This document shows positions 36,624 through 45,038 of a DNA stretch of 64,000 nt, one piece after another. The position numbers and the translations under genes were made by a program. Each line of letters starts with the position of its first letter. Position 1 is the first letter of the stretch. The notes beneath the pieces were generated by a model. That model did no database searches. It saw only the letters and a program-made list of their open reading frames with translations, and had not been told where the DNA came from. The DNA lies in assembly GCF_020164785.1 (NCBI RefSeq), contig NZ_JAIUGX010000003.1, forward strand, positions 248,001 to 312,000. The letters run 5' to 3'. Source of the DNA: Mesorhizobium sp. ES1-1. Its GTDB lineage: Bacteria > Pseudomonadota > Alphaproteobacteria > Rhizobiales > Rhizobiaceae.

Positions 36624-37564
36624 ACGTGGTGTTGGAACAGATCTTCCAGGTCGGCTTCCTGGCCGCCATCATTCGCATAGCGACGCCCTTGGCGTTTGCA
36701 ACGCTGGGCGAAATGTTCTGCGAACGCGCCGGCGTGCTCAATCTCGGCATCGAAGGCATCATGCTGCTGTCGGCGATGACCGGCTTCACCGCTACAAGCC
36801 TCAGCGGCAGCCTGTGGCTCGGCGTGCTGGCGGCGCTGCTGACCGGGGTGCTGATGGGGGCGCTGCACGCGGTGTTCACCGTGGCGCTGGGCTTGAGCCA
36901 GCATGTCTGCGGTATCGGTGTGACGCTGTTTTCATCGGGCCTTGCCTATTTCCTCTACCGGCTGATCTTCGGCCAGCAATCGGTACCGCCGAGCATCAAG
37001 GGTTTCCAAACAGTCCCGATACCCGTCCTGTCCGACATTCCGGTTCTGGGGCCGGCGGTGTTCAACCAGTTCGCGCTGGTCTACATGGCGATCCTCGCCA
37101 TCCCGCTCGCCGCCTTCGTGCTCTACCGCACGCCCTGGGGCCTGTCGGTGCGCATGGTCGGCGAGAACCCGCGCGCCGCCGATTCGGCCGGGGTGAGCGT
37201 CATTGCCACGCGCTTCCAGGCGGTCATTCTCGGCGGTGCGCTGATGGGGTTGGCGGGCGCCTTCCTGTCAATGGCGCAGTTCAACGCCTTCACCTTCGGC
37301 GTCGTCTCCGGTCGCGGCTGGGTGGCGATCGCGCTGGTCGTCTTCGGCCGCTGGGATCCGTGGCGCTCGGCGGGAGCGGCGCTGCTGTTCGCCTTTGTCG
37401 ATGCGCTACAACTGCGCATGCAGGCAAGCGGGCTGGGACACATTCCCTACGAAGCGTTCCTCATGCTGCCCTTCATCTTCACCATCGTCGCCATGGCGGT
37501 GATGTCGCGCAATGCGGTAGCCCCATCGGCCCTGCTCAAGCCGTTTAGACGGGAAGAGAGGTAA
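36620..37564 (+). CDS. ABC transporter permease (BMP/nucleoside type, second subunit)
   Basis: 314 residues, BPD_transp_2 family, YufQ-like. ALGEMFCERAGVLNLGIEG near the N-terminus and TPWGLSVRMVGENPRAAD in the coupling loop are typical. Its ATG overlaps the previous stop as ATGA. It ends seven bases before a 194-bp palindromic repeat that separates it from a convergent SDR gene. Confidence 0.93.
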   Translation: MNVVLEQIFQVGFLAAIIRIATPLAFATLGEMFCERAGVLNLGIEGIMLLSAMTGFTATSLSGSLWLGVLAALLTGVLMGALHAVFTVALGLSQHVCGIGVTLFSSGLAYFLYRLIFGQQSVPPSIKGFQTVPIPVLSDIPVLGPAVFNQFALVYMAILAIPLAAFVLYRTPWGLSVRMVGENPRAADSAGVSVIATRFQAVILGGALMGLAGAFLSMAQFNAFTFGVVSGRGWVAIALVVFGRWDPWRSAGAALLFAFVDALQLRMQASGLGHIPYEAFLMLPFIFTIVAMAVMSRNAVAPSALLKPFRREER

Positions 37565-37570
37565 TAGGCG

Positions 37571-37764
37571 TGGCGCCTTTCCTTCTCCCCCGTCGATCGG
37601 GGGAAAGGTGTCGAGCGCAGCTCGACGGATCGGGGGTCGACCTCCGGCGCGATGTAGAGAGGTTCTTGTGCATAAGTTGGCCACGGTTGCCAAGTGGTTC
37701 CCCCACTCCGTCTCGGCTTCGCCGAGCCACCTCTCCCCCCTCTGGAGGGAGAGGAAAGGCGCCA
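37571..37764. repeat. 194-bp palindromic repeat with 12-bp terminal inverted repeats
   Basis: Bounded by perfect 12-base inverted ends, TGGCGCCTTTCC and GGAAAGGCGCCA. Inside are hairpin-forming blocks (GTCGATCGGGGG, GTCTCGGCTTCGCCGAG). Its reverse complement aligns with the element at 59858-60050 over the outer 65-70 bases on each side, while the middle 60 bases differ. It lies between two convergent genes and may end transcription from both sides. Confidence 0.88.
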
Positions 37765-37776
37765 AGCCTTGGCTAC

Positions 37777-38544
37777 TCACATCGCGGTAAAGCCGTTGTC
37801 GACGAAGAGATGCGCGCCGTTGACGAAGCTCGCCTCGTCGCTGGCGAGATAAAGTGCCGCCTTCGCCACCTCTTCCGGCTCGCCGATGCGGCCCTGCTGC
37901 GCGGCAAGTGCTGCGTCGGAAACGTCGACGCCGAGCCTGCCGAGGTCCGCGACCTCGCGCAGGCCGTGCGGCGTGCGGATGAAGCCGGGACAGACGGCGT
38001 TGCAGCGGATGTTGCGGTCGCGGAACTCGACGGCGATGGCGCGAGCGAACATGTGGCAGGCGCCCTTGGTGGTGTCGTAGAGCACCTCCATCGGTGTCGC
38101 CGCCACCGCGGAGATGGACGAGGTACAGACGATCGAACCGCCACCGGCCGCGATCATGCCGGGCAGCACGGCGCGCGTCATCAGGAACATCGAGCGGACA
38201 TTGACGGCGTGCAGCCAATCCCATTCCTGAACGGTGGTCTCCAGGAAGGGCTTGATAACGATCGTGCCGGCATGGTTGAACAGCACCGTAACCGGGCCGA
38301 GCTTTTCGGTCGCACCCTTCACCGCCGCCTCGACCTGCGCCTCGTCGGAGACATCGGCGACAAAATGCTCGGCGACATGGCCACGCGCACGGATCGCCGC
38401 CGCGGTGGTCGCGGCTGCCTCGCCATTGCGGTCGATGATCGCCACCCTGGCGCCTTCCGCGGCGAACAGCTCGGATGCCGCCCCGCCCATTCCCGTGGCG
38501 CCGCCCGAAACGATGGCGACCTTGCCGGCCAGTCTTGTGCCCAT
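37777..38544 (-). CDS. Short-chain dehydrogenase/reductase
   Basis: 255 residues, classical SDR: cofactor loop GGATGMGG, FNHAG (variant of NNAG), CTSSISAV with the catalytic Ser, YDTTKGA with Tyr/Lys, and CPGFIRT. The ATG at 38544 is preferred to that at 38559 because GGGGAG lies eight bases before it. Substrate unknown. It stands convergent to the BMP-type ABC operon and is not clearly in an operon. Confidence 0.88.
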   Translation of the reverse strand: MGTRLAGKVAIVSGGATGMGGAASELFAAEGARVAIIDRNGEAAATTAAAIRARGHVAEHFVADVSDEAQVEAAVKGATEKLGPVTVLFNHAGTIVIKPFLETTVQEWDWLHAVNVRSMFLMTRAVLPGMIAAGGGSIVCTSSISAVAATPMEVLYDTTKGACHMFARAIAVEFRDRNIRCNAVCPGFIRTPHGLREVADLGRLGVDVSDAALAAQQGRIGEPEEVAKAALYLASDEASFVNGAHLFVDNGFTAM

Positions 38545-38867
38545 GCTGCTGCTCCCCATTGTTGATGCATTTCCTGTGCGTGGGGGATGCTATCGCGCCC
38601 GCGTCGGATGGCCAAGCTACACGGTCCATCGTCGCCATAGCGTGGCGGAGGGGCAGGCAAGCGCCGGTCCAGACGCCGCGCGCGCCTGGGACGAGCCGAC
38701 GCAAAGTGCATCAGTGCTCCGGGCCAACACCCGGGCTGCGGAGCATTCAGTAGCATGAGATACTGCGAATGGCCTCTTTCGAGGGAAAATTTCCCTACAA
38801 CCGCCGAAAAATAGCAATCGACAATGTCTACTGATTTTATAGAGTAATCAGCGAGACGGAGGTCGAT
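38545..38867. other. Intergenic region upstream of the SDR and the small membrane protein
   Basis: About 320 bases without a recognizable gene; the short open frames here have no ribosome sites or family features. It becomes AT-rich toward 38780-38850 and holds a perfect short palindrome GGGAAA-A-TTTCCC (38783-38795) and a six-base inverted repeat CTGATT/AATCAG (38831-38851) just ahead of the small gene at 38868. These may be promoter or leader elements for that gene. Confidence 0.5.
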
Positions 38868-39023
38868 ATGTCCTATATCCAGAACGCACAGACGGATCGC
38901 GGCGACCAGAGGCTGGCCGATACCCAGGCCTTCCGTCCAGCCTATGCGGGTGCCTTTGCCTATGTCGTCTTTGCCCTCGCATTCGTGTTCACCGCGGCAA
39001 TTGTCCTGGGTCTTATTGCCTGA
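38868..39023 (+). CDS. Small single-pass membrane protein, 51 residues
   Basis: An open frame from ATG to TGA with a strong ribosome site (CGGAGG, six bases upstream). The first half (about 1-25) is polar, with a N-Q-D-R rich stretch and DTQAFRPAY; the second half (about 26-50) is a single hydrophobic helix (AYVVFALAFVFTAAIVLGLIA). No family is recognized. Codon use is as GC-biased in third positions as in neighbouring genes (about three quarters G or C), which favours a real gene. It stands alone, 118 bases before the LLM gene. Confidence 0.7.
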   Translation: MSYIQNAQTDRGDQRLADTQAFRPAYAGAFAYVVFALAFVFTAAIVLGLIA

Positions 39024-39141
39024 GTAAAGGCGGCTCACCGCCACTTTCCAGCATCCGGAGTTGAACGAACCCGAGTCGCGGGGTGAACCCGCGCGGCCGC
39101 ATTCCGATCGATTGACCGCATCAGTGATGGAGGAGATGGCA

Positions 39142-40086
39142 ATGCTGATCGAGTTCACGCATGTTCCAGGCAAGACCCACGCCGATAGCTCGGCTCCCTT
39201 CTTCTACGACTTCGCCGAGACGGCGACAAAGCTTGGCCTGATCGAGGATGGCGGCTTCCAGAAGATCATCGTCGACGACACGGCGGGCCTGCTCACGAAC
39301 ATGGATATCGCCGCGCAGGTGCTTGACCGAACCTCGTCGCTGGAGGTCGTCCTCACCCATTGGGCCGGGGTGGTCGACCCGACCGTGGCTGCGAGACAAC
39401 TGGCCGCCATCGATGCCAGGAGCGGCGGCCGGCTGGCACTGCGGATGCTCAGCGAGCCGTTGAGCGACGACGATGCCGAAACACGGCCGGTCGGGCACAC
39501 AGTCATCTGGCAGCGCATCGACGAATATCTGGTGCTGCTGAAACGGCTTTGGTCGAACGACCGGCCCTTCGACCACGAGGGCGCGTTCTACAGCATCAAG
39601 GGTGGCTACATCGAGCGCAAGGGCCCGCATGGCGCTGACCTTTCCATTCGCATGGGCGGCCAATCCGGAACCGCGCTCAGAGTGGCCGCCCGCCATGCCG
39701 ATGTCTTCGAATTGGCGCCGGGCTCGATCGATGAGGTCGGCCGGCTGATGGAGCGGGTGCGCGCCGCAGCCGCCGAACATGGCCGCGCCGGCAAATTGCG
39801 CTTCGCGCTTCCGGTCAGGATCCACCAAGGGGCGTCCGCCGCCGGCCACAAGGCGGTCGACCTGTCCGGGCCGCCGGCCCAGGTCGCGCTATCGCTGCTG
39901 GCCTATACCGGACTCGGTATCGATGAATTCATGATTGCCGGCGTCGACACGCCGCGCGAGATCGCGACGGTAGGACGCGAAACGCTGGCCCTGCTTCGCA
40001 ATTCGCTGGCACGGCGCGAGGCGGAGACGCCACAAGCCGGAGCCTTTGCGCCGCACCCCGCCTTAAGGACGCAAGCCCGGGTCTGA
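39142..40086 (+). CDS. LLM-class flavin-dependent oxidoreductase (luciferase-like)
   Basis: 314 residues of the bacterial luciferase/alkanesulfonate monooxygenase barrel. ALDRTSSLEVVLTHW-like AAQVLDRTSSLEVVLTHW corresponds to the conserved third strand, and RMGGQSGTALRVAARHADVFEL is the flavin-phosphate region. ATG at 39142 has GGAGGAG at 39129-39135 and is the clear start; the frame is open further up. Substrate unknown; members oxidize sulfonates, nitrilotriacetate-like chelators or alkanes. Convergent with the GYD gene. Confidence 0.87.
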   Translation: MLIEFTHVPGKTHADSSAPFFYDFAETATKLGLIEDGGFQKIIVDDTAGLLTNMDIAAQVLDRTSSLEVVLTHWAGVVDPTVAARQLAAIDARSGGRLALRMLSEPLSDDDAETRPVGHTVIWQRIDEYLVLLKRLWSNDRPFDHEGAFYSIKGGYIERKGPHGADLSIRMGGQSGTALRVAARHADVFELAPGSIDEVGRLMERVRAAAAEHGRAGKLRFALPVRIHQGASAAGHKAVDLSGPPAQVALSLLAYTGLGIDEFMIAGVDTPREIATVGRETLALLRNSLARREAETPQAGAFAPHPALRTQARV

Positions 40087-40104
40087 TCGGGAATTGGGTA
40101 GGTT

Positions 40105-40440
40105 TCAGCCCAGCACGTTCCCAACGATCGTTCCGAACCTCGCCGGATCGAAGGCCGGCAGGATGAGCGGGTCGACGAAGCCGTCGCGCCGTGCGGTCAG
40201 GACATATTGCATCATGGCCTCGTTGTCGGGCATTTCGAAGATCTGGACGAAGTCGTAGGCGCCGAGGGTCGCGTAGAATGCGATCGATCGGCCGCCGAGC
40301 GCAGCGACGCGCTCCTCGCTCACCTTGCGGCGATCCGGGCTGCCGGCGAGCTCGGCAAGCCCCTTGTCAGTCAGCCGCATCAGCGAGACATAGAGCTGGC
40401 TGGTCACCGCTCCGGCGGCTGTCCCCTCATGCGACGGCAT
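40105..40440 (-). CDS. GYD domain protein
   Basis: 111 residues, a dimeric alpha/beta-barrel protein of the GYD family: LYVSLMRLTDKGLAELAG at the start and YATLGAYDFVQIFEMPDNEAMMQY, with the G-A-Y-D variant of the name motif. ATG at 40440 overlaps the end of the isochorismatase-like gene by 14 bases, so it is the last gene of that operon. Function unknown. Confidence 0.85.
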   Translation of the reverse strand: MPSHEGTAAGAVTSQLYVSLMRLTDKGLAELAGSPDRRKVSEERVAALGGRSIAFYATLGAYDFVQIFEMPDNEAMMQYVLTARRDGFVDPLILPAFDPARFGTIVGNVLG

Positions 40441-41116
40441 GTCTGTGCGCCTCGCCTGACAGGATCGACAGACCCGCGATGACCGCATCCGAATCCGCCA
40501 ACGCGCCGAAGATGCCGTTCTCGACCGTAACCATGTGAAGGGCAGCCTCATGCGCTTTCGCGTCGCCGCTCGCGCAGGCGTCCGAAATGGTCAGGCACTG
40601 GAAATTGCGGTCGCACGCCTCGCGCAGCGTCGTGTGCACGCAGACATCGGTGGTGCAGCCCGAAAACAGCAGATGCGTGATACCTTGCGCGCGCAGCACA
40701 TGCTCGAAATCGGTGTAGGTGAAGGCGCTGTTGCAGGTCTTGTCGACGATGATGTCGTGCGCGGCCACGTCGATCTCAGGAACGATCTCGAAACCCGGGC
40801 TTGACCGCAGAAGGACGTCGGTTCCTTCAAGGCCCGCGCGCTTGCGCCGCCATTTTTCGTAAGGTGTCATGTCGGCCATGTCTGCCCGGTATCCTTGGCG
40901 TGTGTGAACGATCCTGAGACCTGCCGCGCGGGACGCCGATATCACGCGGTTCACGGTCGGCAGGATCGCGCGCAACCTCGAGGGGTCATAGCCCTGCCTG
41001 GCGAAATAGCCGGACGTCGAGAGGAAATCCTCCTGCAGATCGATGACGACAAGGGCGGTGTTCTCGGCGACCAGCCGGCCATCATAGGGAAAGTCGAAAG
41101 GCGTCGCCTTGATCAT
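40427..41116 (-). CDS. Isochorismatase-fold cysteine hydrolase
   Basis: 229 residues with a complete catalytic triad for this family: Asp26 in VIDLQEDF, Lys126 in VDKTCNSAF, and Cys159 in SGCTTDVCV. Such enzymes cleave amides, carbamoyl groups (N-carbamoylsarcosine, biuret) or nicotinamide. Its place after an arginine-deiminase-fold gene suggests that it removes the carbamoyl group from a ureido product. A 111-base gap separates it from the ATPase gene upstream. Confidence 0.9.
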   Translation of the reverse strand: MIKATPFDFPYDGRLVAENTALVVIDLQEDFLSTSGYFARQGYDPSRLRAILPTVNRVISASRAAGLRIVHTRQGYRADMADMTPYEKWRRKRAGLEGTDVLLRSSPGFEIVPEIDVAAHDIIVDKTCNSAFTYTDFEHVLRAQGITHLLFSGCTTDVCVHTTLREACDRNFQCLTISDACASGDAKAHEAALHMVTVENGIFGALADSDAVIAGLSILSGEAHRHAVA

Positions 41117-41227
41117 CCGGTCCTCTTTCCACCGCTTGCGGGCGGTCTGCTGCGGGAGCGCCTGTGCGGCGGCCCATCAACTGCAATGCCTGTCCGAACC
41201 GCAGCGCGGTTGGGGCGGCGTGCGCTA

Positions 41228-42289
41228 CTACTCGCTCGGCAGGACGCCGATCGCGGCCGGATCGATCCGGCATTCGACGACCTGTCCCGGCTTGTATTCA
41301 CTGTGGGCTTCCGACCGCAGGGTGGCAACCATCTGCTCGCCGGTGGATGTCCGCAACAGGATGCGTTCAACTGCACCGACGAAGGAGTTCTCGACCACTG
41401 TCGCGCGAAAGCCGATCCCGTCGCCAGGAGCCGGCCCGAGCCGGATGTGCTCCGGCCGCACCCATATGGTGAGCACGTCCCCCGGCCGCTCGCGCGGCTG
41501 CAACGGAGCCGAAAAGCGCGTCCCGAAGGCCTCGACCATGGTCTCGTCATCGTCGGCACGATGGCCCGACAAAAAATTGTTCTCGCCGAGAAATCCGGCG
41601 ACGAAGTGTGTCGCCGGCTTCTTGTAGAGGTCCCTCGGCGGGCCGATTTCGACGATGCGGCCATGGTTGAAGACGGCGATGCGATCCGACATCGCGATCG
41701 CCTCTTCCTGGTCGTGGGTGACATAGACAAAGGTCACACCGGTCTCGCGGTGCAGCCGCTTCAACTCCTTCTGCATCGTTTCGCGCAGCATGCGGTCGAG
41801 AGCCGAAAGCGGCTCATCCAGCAGCAGGATGCGCGGTCCGAATGCCAGCGCGCGTGCGATGGCGACGCGCTGCTGCTGGCCGCCGGACAGTTCGCGCGGC
41901 TTGCGCCCGGCCAGATTGTCGAGGCCGACGAGCGACAGCATTTCGGCGACCCGGGCATCGATCCTCGCCTTCTCCCATTTGCGGACCTTGAGGGAGAAGG
42001 CGATGTTGTTGGCGACGCTCAGATGCGGGAAAAGGGCATAGCCCTGGAAGACGAAACCGAAATCGCGGTCTTCCGGGTCGAGATGGGTTATGTCCTTGCC
42101 GTCGAGCCTGATCGTCCCCTTGCTCGGCGTGGTGAAGCCGGCCAGCGACATCAGCAAGGTGGTCTTGCCGGAGCCGGAAGGCCCTAGCAGGGTGACGAAT
42201 TCGCCCGCCTCGACCGAGAGATTTATCCCGGTCAGGGCGGTGACCTTGTCGTAGGTCTTTGCCAGATCCTCGATGGCCAGCAGCGTCAT
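41228..42289 (-). CDS. ABC transporter ATP-binding protein (spermidine/putrescine PotA-like)
   Basis: 353 residues: Walker [11 protein letters not shown]-loop [11 protein letters not shown], signature [14 protein letters not shown], Walker [14 protein letters not shown]-loop YVTHDQEEA, then a C-terminal TOBE domain. This is the PotA branch that serves polyamine and similar opine-like solutes. It begins one base after the stop of the amidinohydrolase gene, within the operon that holds the binding protein and two permeases. Confidence 0.94.
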   Translation of the reverse strand: MTLLAIEDLAKTYDKVTALTGINLSVEAGEFVTLLGPSGSGKTTLLMSLAGFTTPSKGTIRLDGKDITHLDPEDRDFGFVFQGYALFPHLSVANNIAFSLKVRKWEKARIDARVAEMLSLVGLDNLAGRKPRELSGGQQQRVAIARALAFGPRILLLDEPLSALDRMLRETMQKELKRLHRETGVTFVYVTHDQEEAIAMSDRIAVFNHGRIVEIGPPRDLYKKPATHFVAGFLGENNFLSGHRADDDETMVEAFGTRFSAPLQPRERPGDVLTIWVRPEHIRLGPAPGDGIGFRATVVENSFVGAVERILLRTSTGEQMVATLRSEAHSEYKPGQVVECRIDPAAIGVLPSE

Positions 42290-42290
42290 G

Positions 42291-43298
42291 TCAGATCGGA
42301 TCTCTGATCAGGGGCGCCGTCGAGCAATGCAGCCCGCCGCCGCCCAGCTCCACCGTTTCGTAATTGCATGTCAGAACGGTGATGCCGGCGGCATCGAGAC
42401 GGTCCGACAGGCGCTGCGAACGGCTGCCATGCATGATGACGCGTCCGGGCGCCACGGCAAGGCAATTTAGCGACATGGCGCTGTCCTCGGGCGGCAGTTC
42501 GATCAGCTTGATGCCGCGCTTCTGCAGATATTCGATGAACGGATAGGGCAGTTCGTTGACATTGACGATCGCCGTCTCGACGTCGACCATGATGAAGGCG
42601 CCGTCAATATGGATGCGGTAGCCGGGCATCGGCACCTTGATCAGCGTCACGCCGAGGCCCGCGAGGATGCTCTCGACCTGCCGCACACCTTCCGGATTGC
42701 AGGCGATGCTGACCGTGCAGACGGCCGTCTTGTCATCGATGAAGGCAAAGCCGCCGCCCTCGAACACGGCCGAGCCATGAATGGTGCCGAGGATCGGACA
42801 GCCGGCCTTGGCAAGCGCCCGGGTCACCGGCAGTTCCTCACCGCGGCGCACCCGCCGCGCCAGACGCGTGACGATGGCGCCGCCCGGGATGCCGATGACG
42901 CTGTCGCGGGTGTAGATCTGCTTCATCGCGCCGGGCGCTGCCTTGTCGACGAGAATGACATCGACGCCTTCCGAGCGCAGCAGGCCGGTGAACTCGTCAT
43001 GGGCGCGCTGCATGGCCGGCAGATCAGGCATGGTGCGGCCCATCCAGTACCAGCCCTTCTCTGGATCGCCGAAGCCGCCGATCTCGTCCATCGGCTTATT
43101 CTCGACGACCGAGAGCTCGTCGCCCGGCCGGTGCATCAGCACGGCGCGCAGCTTGCCCACATCATTGTTGCAGCCCCAATGGCGGCCCCATACCGGGATC
43201 TGTTCCTCGGCTGTGTCAAAGCCCGGCTCCGGCACCGATCCGAAGATGCTGAAGAATTTGTTCTCCCGGTACTCGTTGTCGCTCATCGCGGTGCTCAT
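42291..43298 (-). CDS. Arginine deiminase/dimethylargininase-fold enzyme (guanidino-modifying)
   Basis: 335 residues of the amidinotransferase/ADI fold. All key residues are present: Arg-Asp in YTRDS (D132), FEGGG (179-183), His230 in GYRIHIDGAF, and the nucleophile Cys325 in GGGGLHCSTAPL. The enzyme should attack a guanidino carbon, giving a ureido compound and ammonia (or amine), or transfer an amidino group. It is embedded in a polyamine-type ABC operon. Which guanidino substrate is used cannot be read from the sequence. Confidence 0.9.
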   Translation of the reverse strand: MSTAMSDNEYRENKFFSIFGSVPEPGFDTAEEQIPVWGRHWGCNNDVGKLRAVLMHRPGDELSVVENKPMDEIGGFGDPEKGWYWMGRTMPDLPAMQRAHDEFTGLLRSEGVDVILVDKAAPGAMKQIYTRDSVIGIPGGAIVTRLARRVRRGEELPVTRALAKAGCPILGTIHGSAVFEGGGFAFIDDKTAVCTVSIACNPEGVRQVESILAGLGVTLIKVPMPGYRIHIDGAFIMVDVETAIVNVNELPYPFIEYLQKRGIKLIELPPEDSAMSLNCLAVAPGRVIMHGSRSQRLSDRLDAAGITVLTCNYETVELGGGGLHCSTAPLIRDPI

Positions 43299-43343
43299 TC
43301 GTATTCCTTTCTTTCAAGTGCCCCCGACAACCGGGATTGGCGG

Positions 43344-44144
43344 TTAAAGTCTCTGGCGCTGCCGGCGTTCGATCAGCGAACGCGCGATCAGCGCCAGCAC
43401 GGTGATGACCAGCAGGACCGTGGCGATCGCCGCCAGCGCCGGATCGACCGCATCCTGGATGCTTGTCCAGATGCGTCGCGGCAGCGTGACGACGGCGCGT
43501 CCGGTGATGAATAGCGTGACGGTGATCTCGTCCCATGAGGCGACGAAGGCGAGCAGGGCGCCGGCGGCGACGCCGGGAAGGATGTTGGGCAAGATCACCT
43601 TGCCAAACACGGTCATCGGCCTGGCGCCGAGGCTCCTGGCCGCCTGCACCAGCCTCTGGTCGAGATTAGACAGCGACGCGCCAATGGCCAGCACGGTCAG
43701 CGGCAGGGCGAGCACGACATGCACCAGCACGACGCCGGTGTAGCTGTCCAGCAGCGACAGGCGCGCCCATAGCTTGACCATGCCGACTGCGTAGATGATC
43801 GGCGGCACGATCATCGGCGACAATAGCAATATGCGCATCAGGGATGGCCACCAGCCGCCGGCCGCCCAGGCGCCGACGGCGAAGGCGACGCCAAGCGCGG
43901 TGGCGATCGCCGCGCAGGCCAACGCGATGCCGGCGCTGGTCAGCATGCTGGGCAGCCAGCCCTTGCTCCAGTCGGCCAGGGCCGCGAAATGCTGCAGGGA
44001 GATCCCGTCCTGCGGCAGAGAGAGGTAGTCGCGGTCGGTGAGCGCCACCGGAATGACCACCAGGATCGGCACGAAGAGGAAGCCCAGCAGGCACCAGGCC
44101 AGGATGCGTGGCAGGCCGACCTCGATGATGGGCCGCGGCCTCAT
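43344..44144 (-). CDS. ABC transporter permease (PotC-like)
   Basis: 266 residues, about six membrane helices, with the EAA-like cytoplasmic loop QAARSLGARPMTVFGKVILPNILPG. Family: binding-protein-dependent inner membrane component of the PotC/YdcV type. ATG overlaps the stop of the upstream permease gene as ATGA. 45 bases separate it from the downstream ADI-fold gene. Confidence 0.93.
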   Translation of the reverse strand: MRPRPIIEVGLPRILAWCLLGFLFVPILVVIPVALTDRDYLSLPQDGISLQHFAALADWSKGWLPSMLTSAGIALACAAIATALGVAFAVGAWAAGGWWPSLMRILLLSPMIVPPIIYAVGMVKLWARLSLLDSYTGVVLVHVVLALPLTVLAIGASLSNLDQRLVQAARSLGARPMTVFGKVILPNILPGVAAGALLAFVASWDEITVTLFITGRAVVTLPRRIWTSIQDAVDPALAAIATVLLVITVLALIARSLIERRQRQRL

Positions 44145-44983
44145 TGCTGCGGCCTTGCGACGAAGGCGGCGCGCAGCGCCGGACTGCGCATGGCGGCGAA
44201 AACGATGATGCCGACCACCAGCAGCAGCATCGTCGACAGCGATGTGGCGAGGTCCCAGCGCGAAGTGCTGGATATCTGCACCGAGATATATTCGGCGATC
44301 ATCAGGGTCTTGCCGGCACCGAGCAGCGCCGGCGTGACCAGGAAGCCGAGCGAGAATACGAACACGAACAGGGTCGCCAAGGCGAGGCCCGGCAGGCTGA
44401 GCGGCAGCCAGACGCGCCAGAAGATCGTTGCCGGCCGCGCGCCGAGCGATCGCGCCGCCTGCATGATGCGCCGGTCGATGTCGGACAGGTTGGCGTAGAG
44501 CAGCAGGATGGCGAACGGCATCATGTAATGCACCATGCCGATGGTGACGCCGAGCAGATTGTAGACGAGGTCGAGCGGGCTCGAAATGACCCCCGTCTCC
44601 ATCAAGGCGCCGTTGAGCACGCCGCGGCGGCGCAGGATTGTAATCCAGGAGAAGGCCCGGACCAGAACCGATATCCAGAACGGCACCAGGACCAGGAACA
44701 GCGAGACGCGGCGCAGGCCGGCCGACATGTGGATGATGGCGAAGGCGACGATGTAGCTGGCCACCACGGTCAGCACCGTCGTCATGATGGAAACTTTGAG
44801 CGTGGTCACGACGACGCGCCCGACCGCCGCATTGGCGAACAGGTTCTGGTAATTGGCCAGGCCGGGCTTCGGCTCGGTCACGCTCAGCGCCAGCACCTGG
44901 AGGATGGGCGCCGCGTAGAGGCAGATCGCGACAAGGCTGGCGGGGAGCGTCAGCAGCAAGGCCGTTCTTTTGAAATTTCGCAT
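44141..44983 (-). CDS. ABC transporter permease (PotB-like)
   Basis: 280 residues, about six helices, with the EAA-like loop QAARSLGARPATIFWRVWLPLSLPG, closely parallel to that in the partner permease. ATG at 44983 gives MRNFKRTALLL, directly before the first helix; an extended frame to 45130 overlaps the binding-protein gene and has no membrane features. Forms the channel with the PotC-like subunit. Confidence 0.92.
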   Translation of the reverse strand: MRNFKRTALLLTLPASLVAICLYAAPILQVLALSVTEPKPGLANYQNLFANAAVGRVVVTTLKVSIMTTVLTVVASYIVAFAIIHMSAGLRRVSLFLVLVPFWISVLVRAFSWITILRRRGVLNGALMETGVISSPLDLVYNLLGVTIGMVHYMMPFAILLLYANLSDIDRRIMQAARSLGARPATIFWRVWLPLSLPGLALATLFVFVFSLGFLVTPALLGAGKTLMIAEYISVQISSTSRWDLATSLSTMLLLVVGIIVFAAMRSPALRAAFVARPQQ

Positions 44984-45038
44984 CGGATCGGGAGCCGCCG
45001 CCTGTCGGCGGCAGCCCCTCCCTGTTTGGCGTGGCCGA

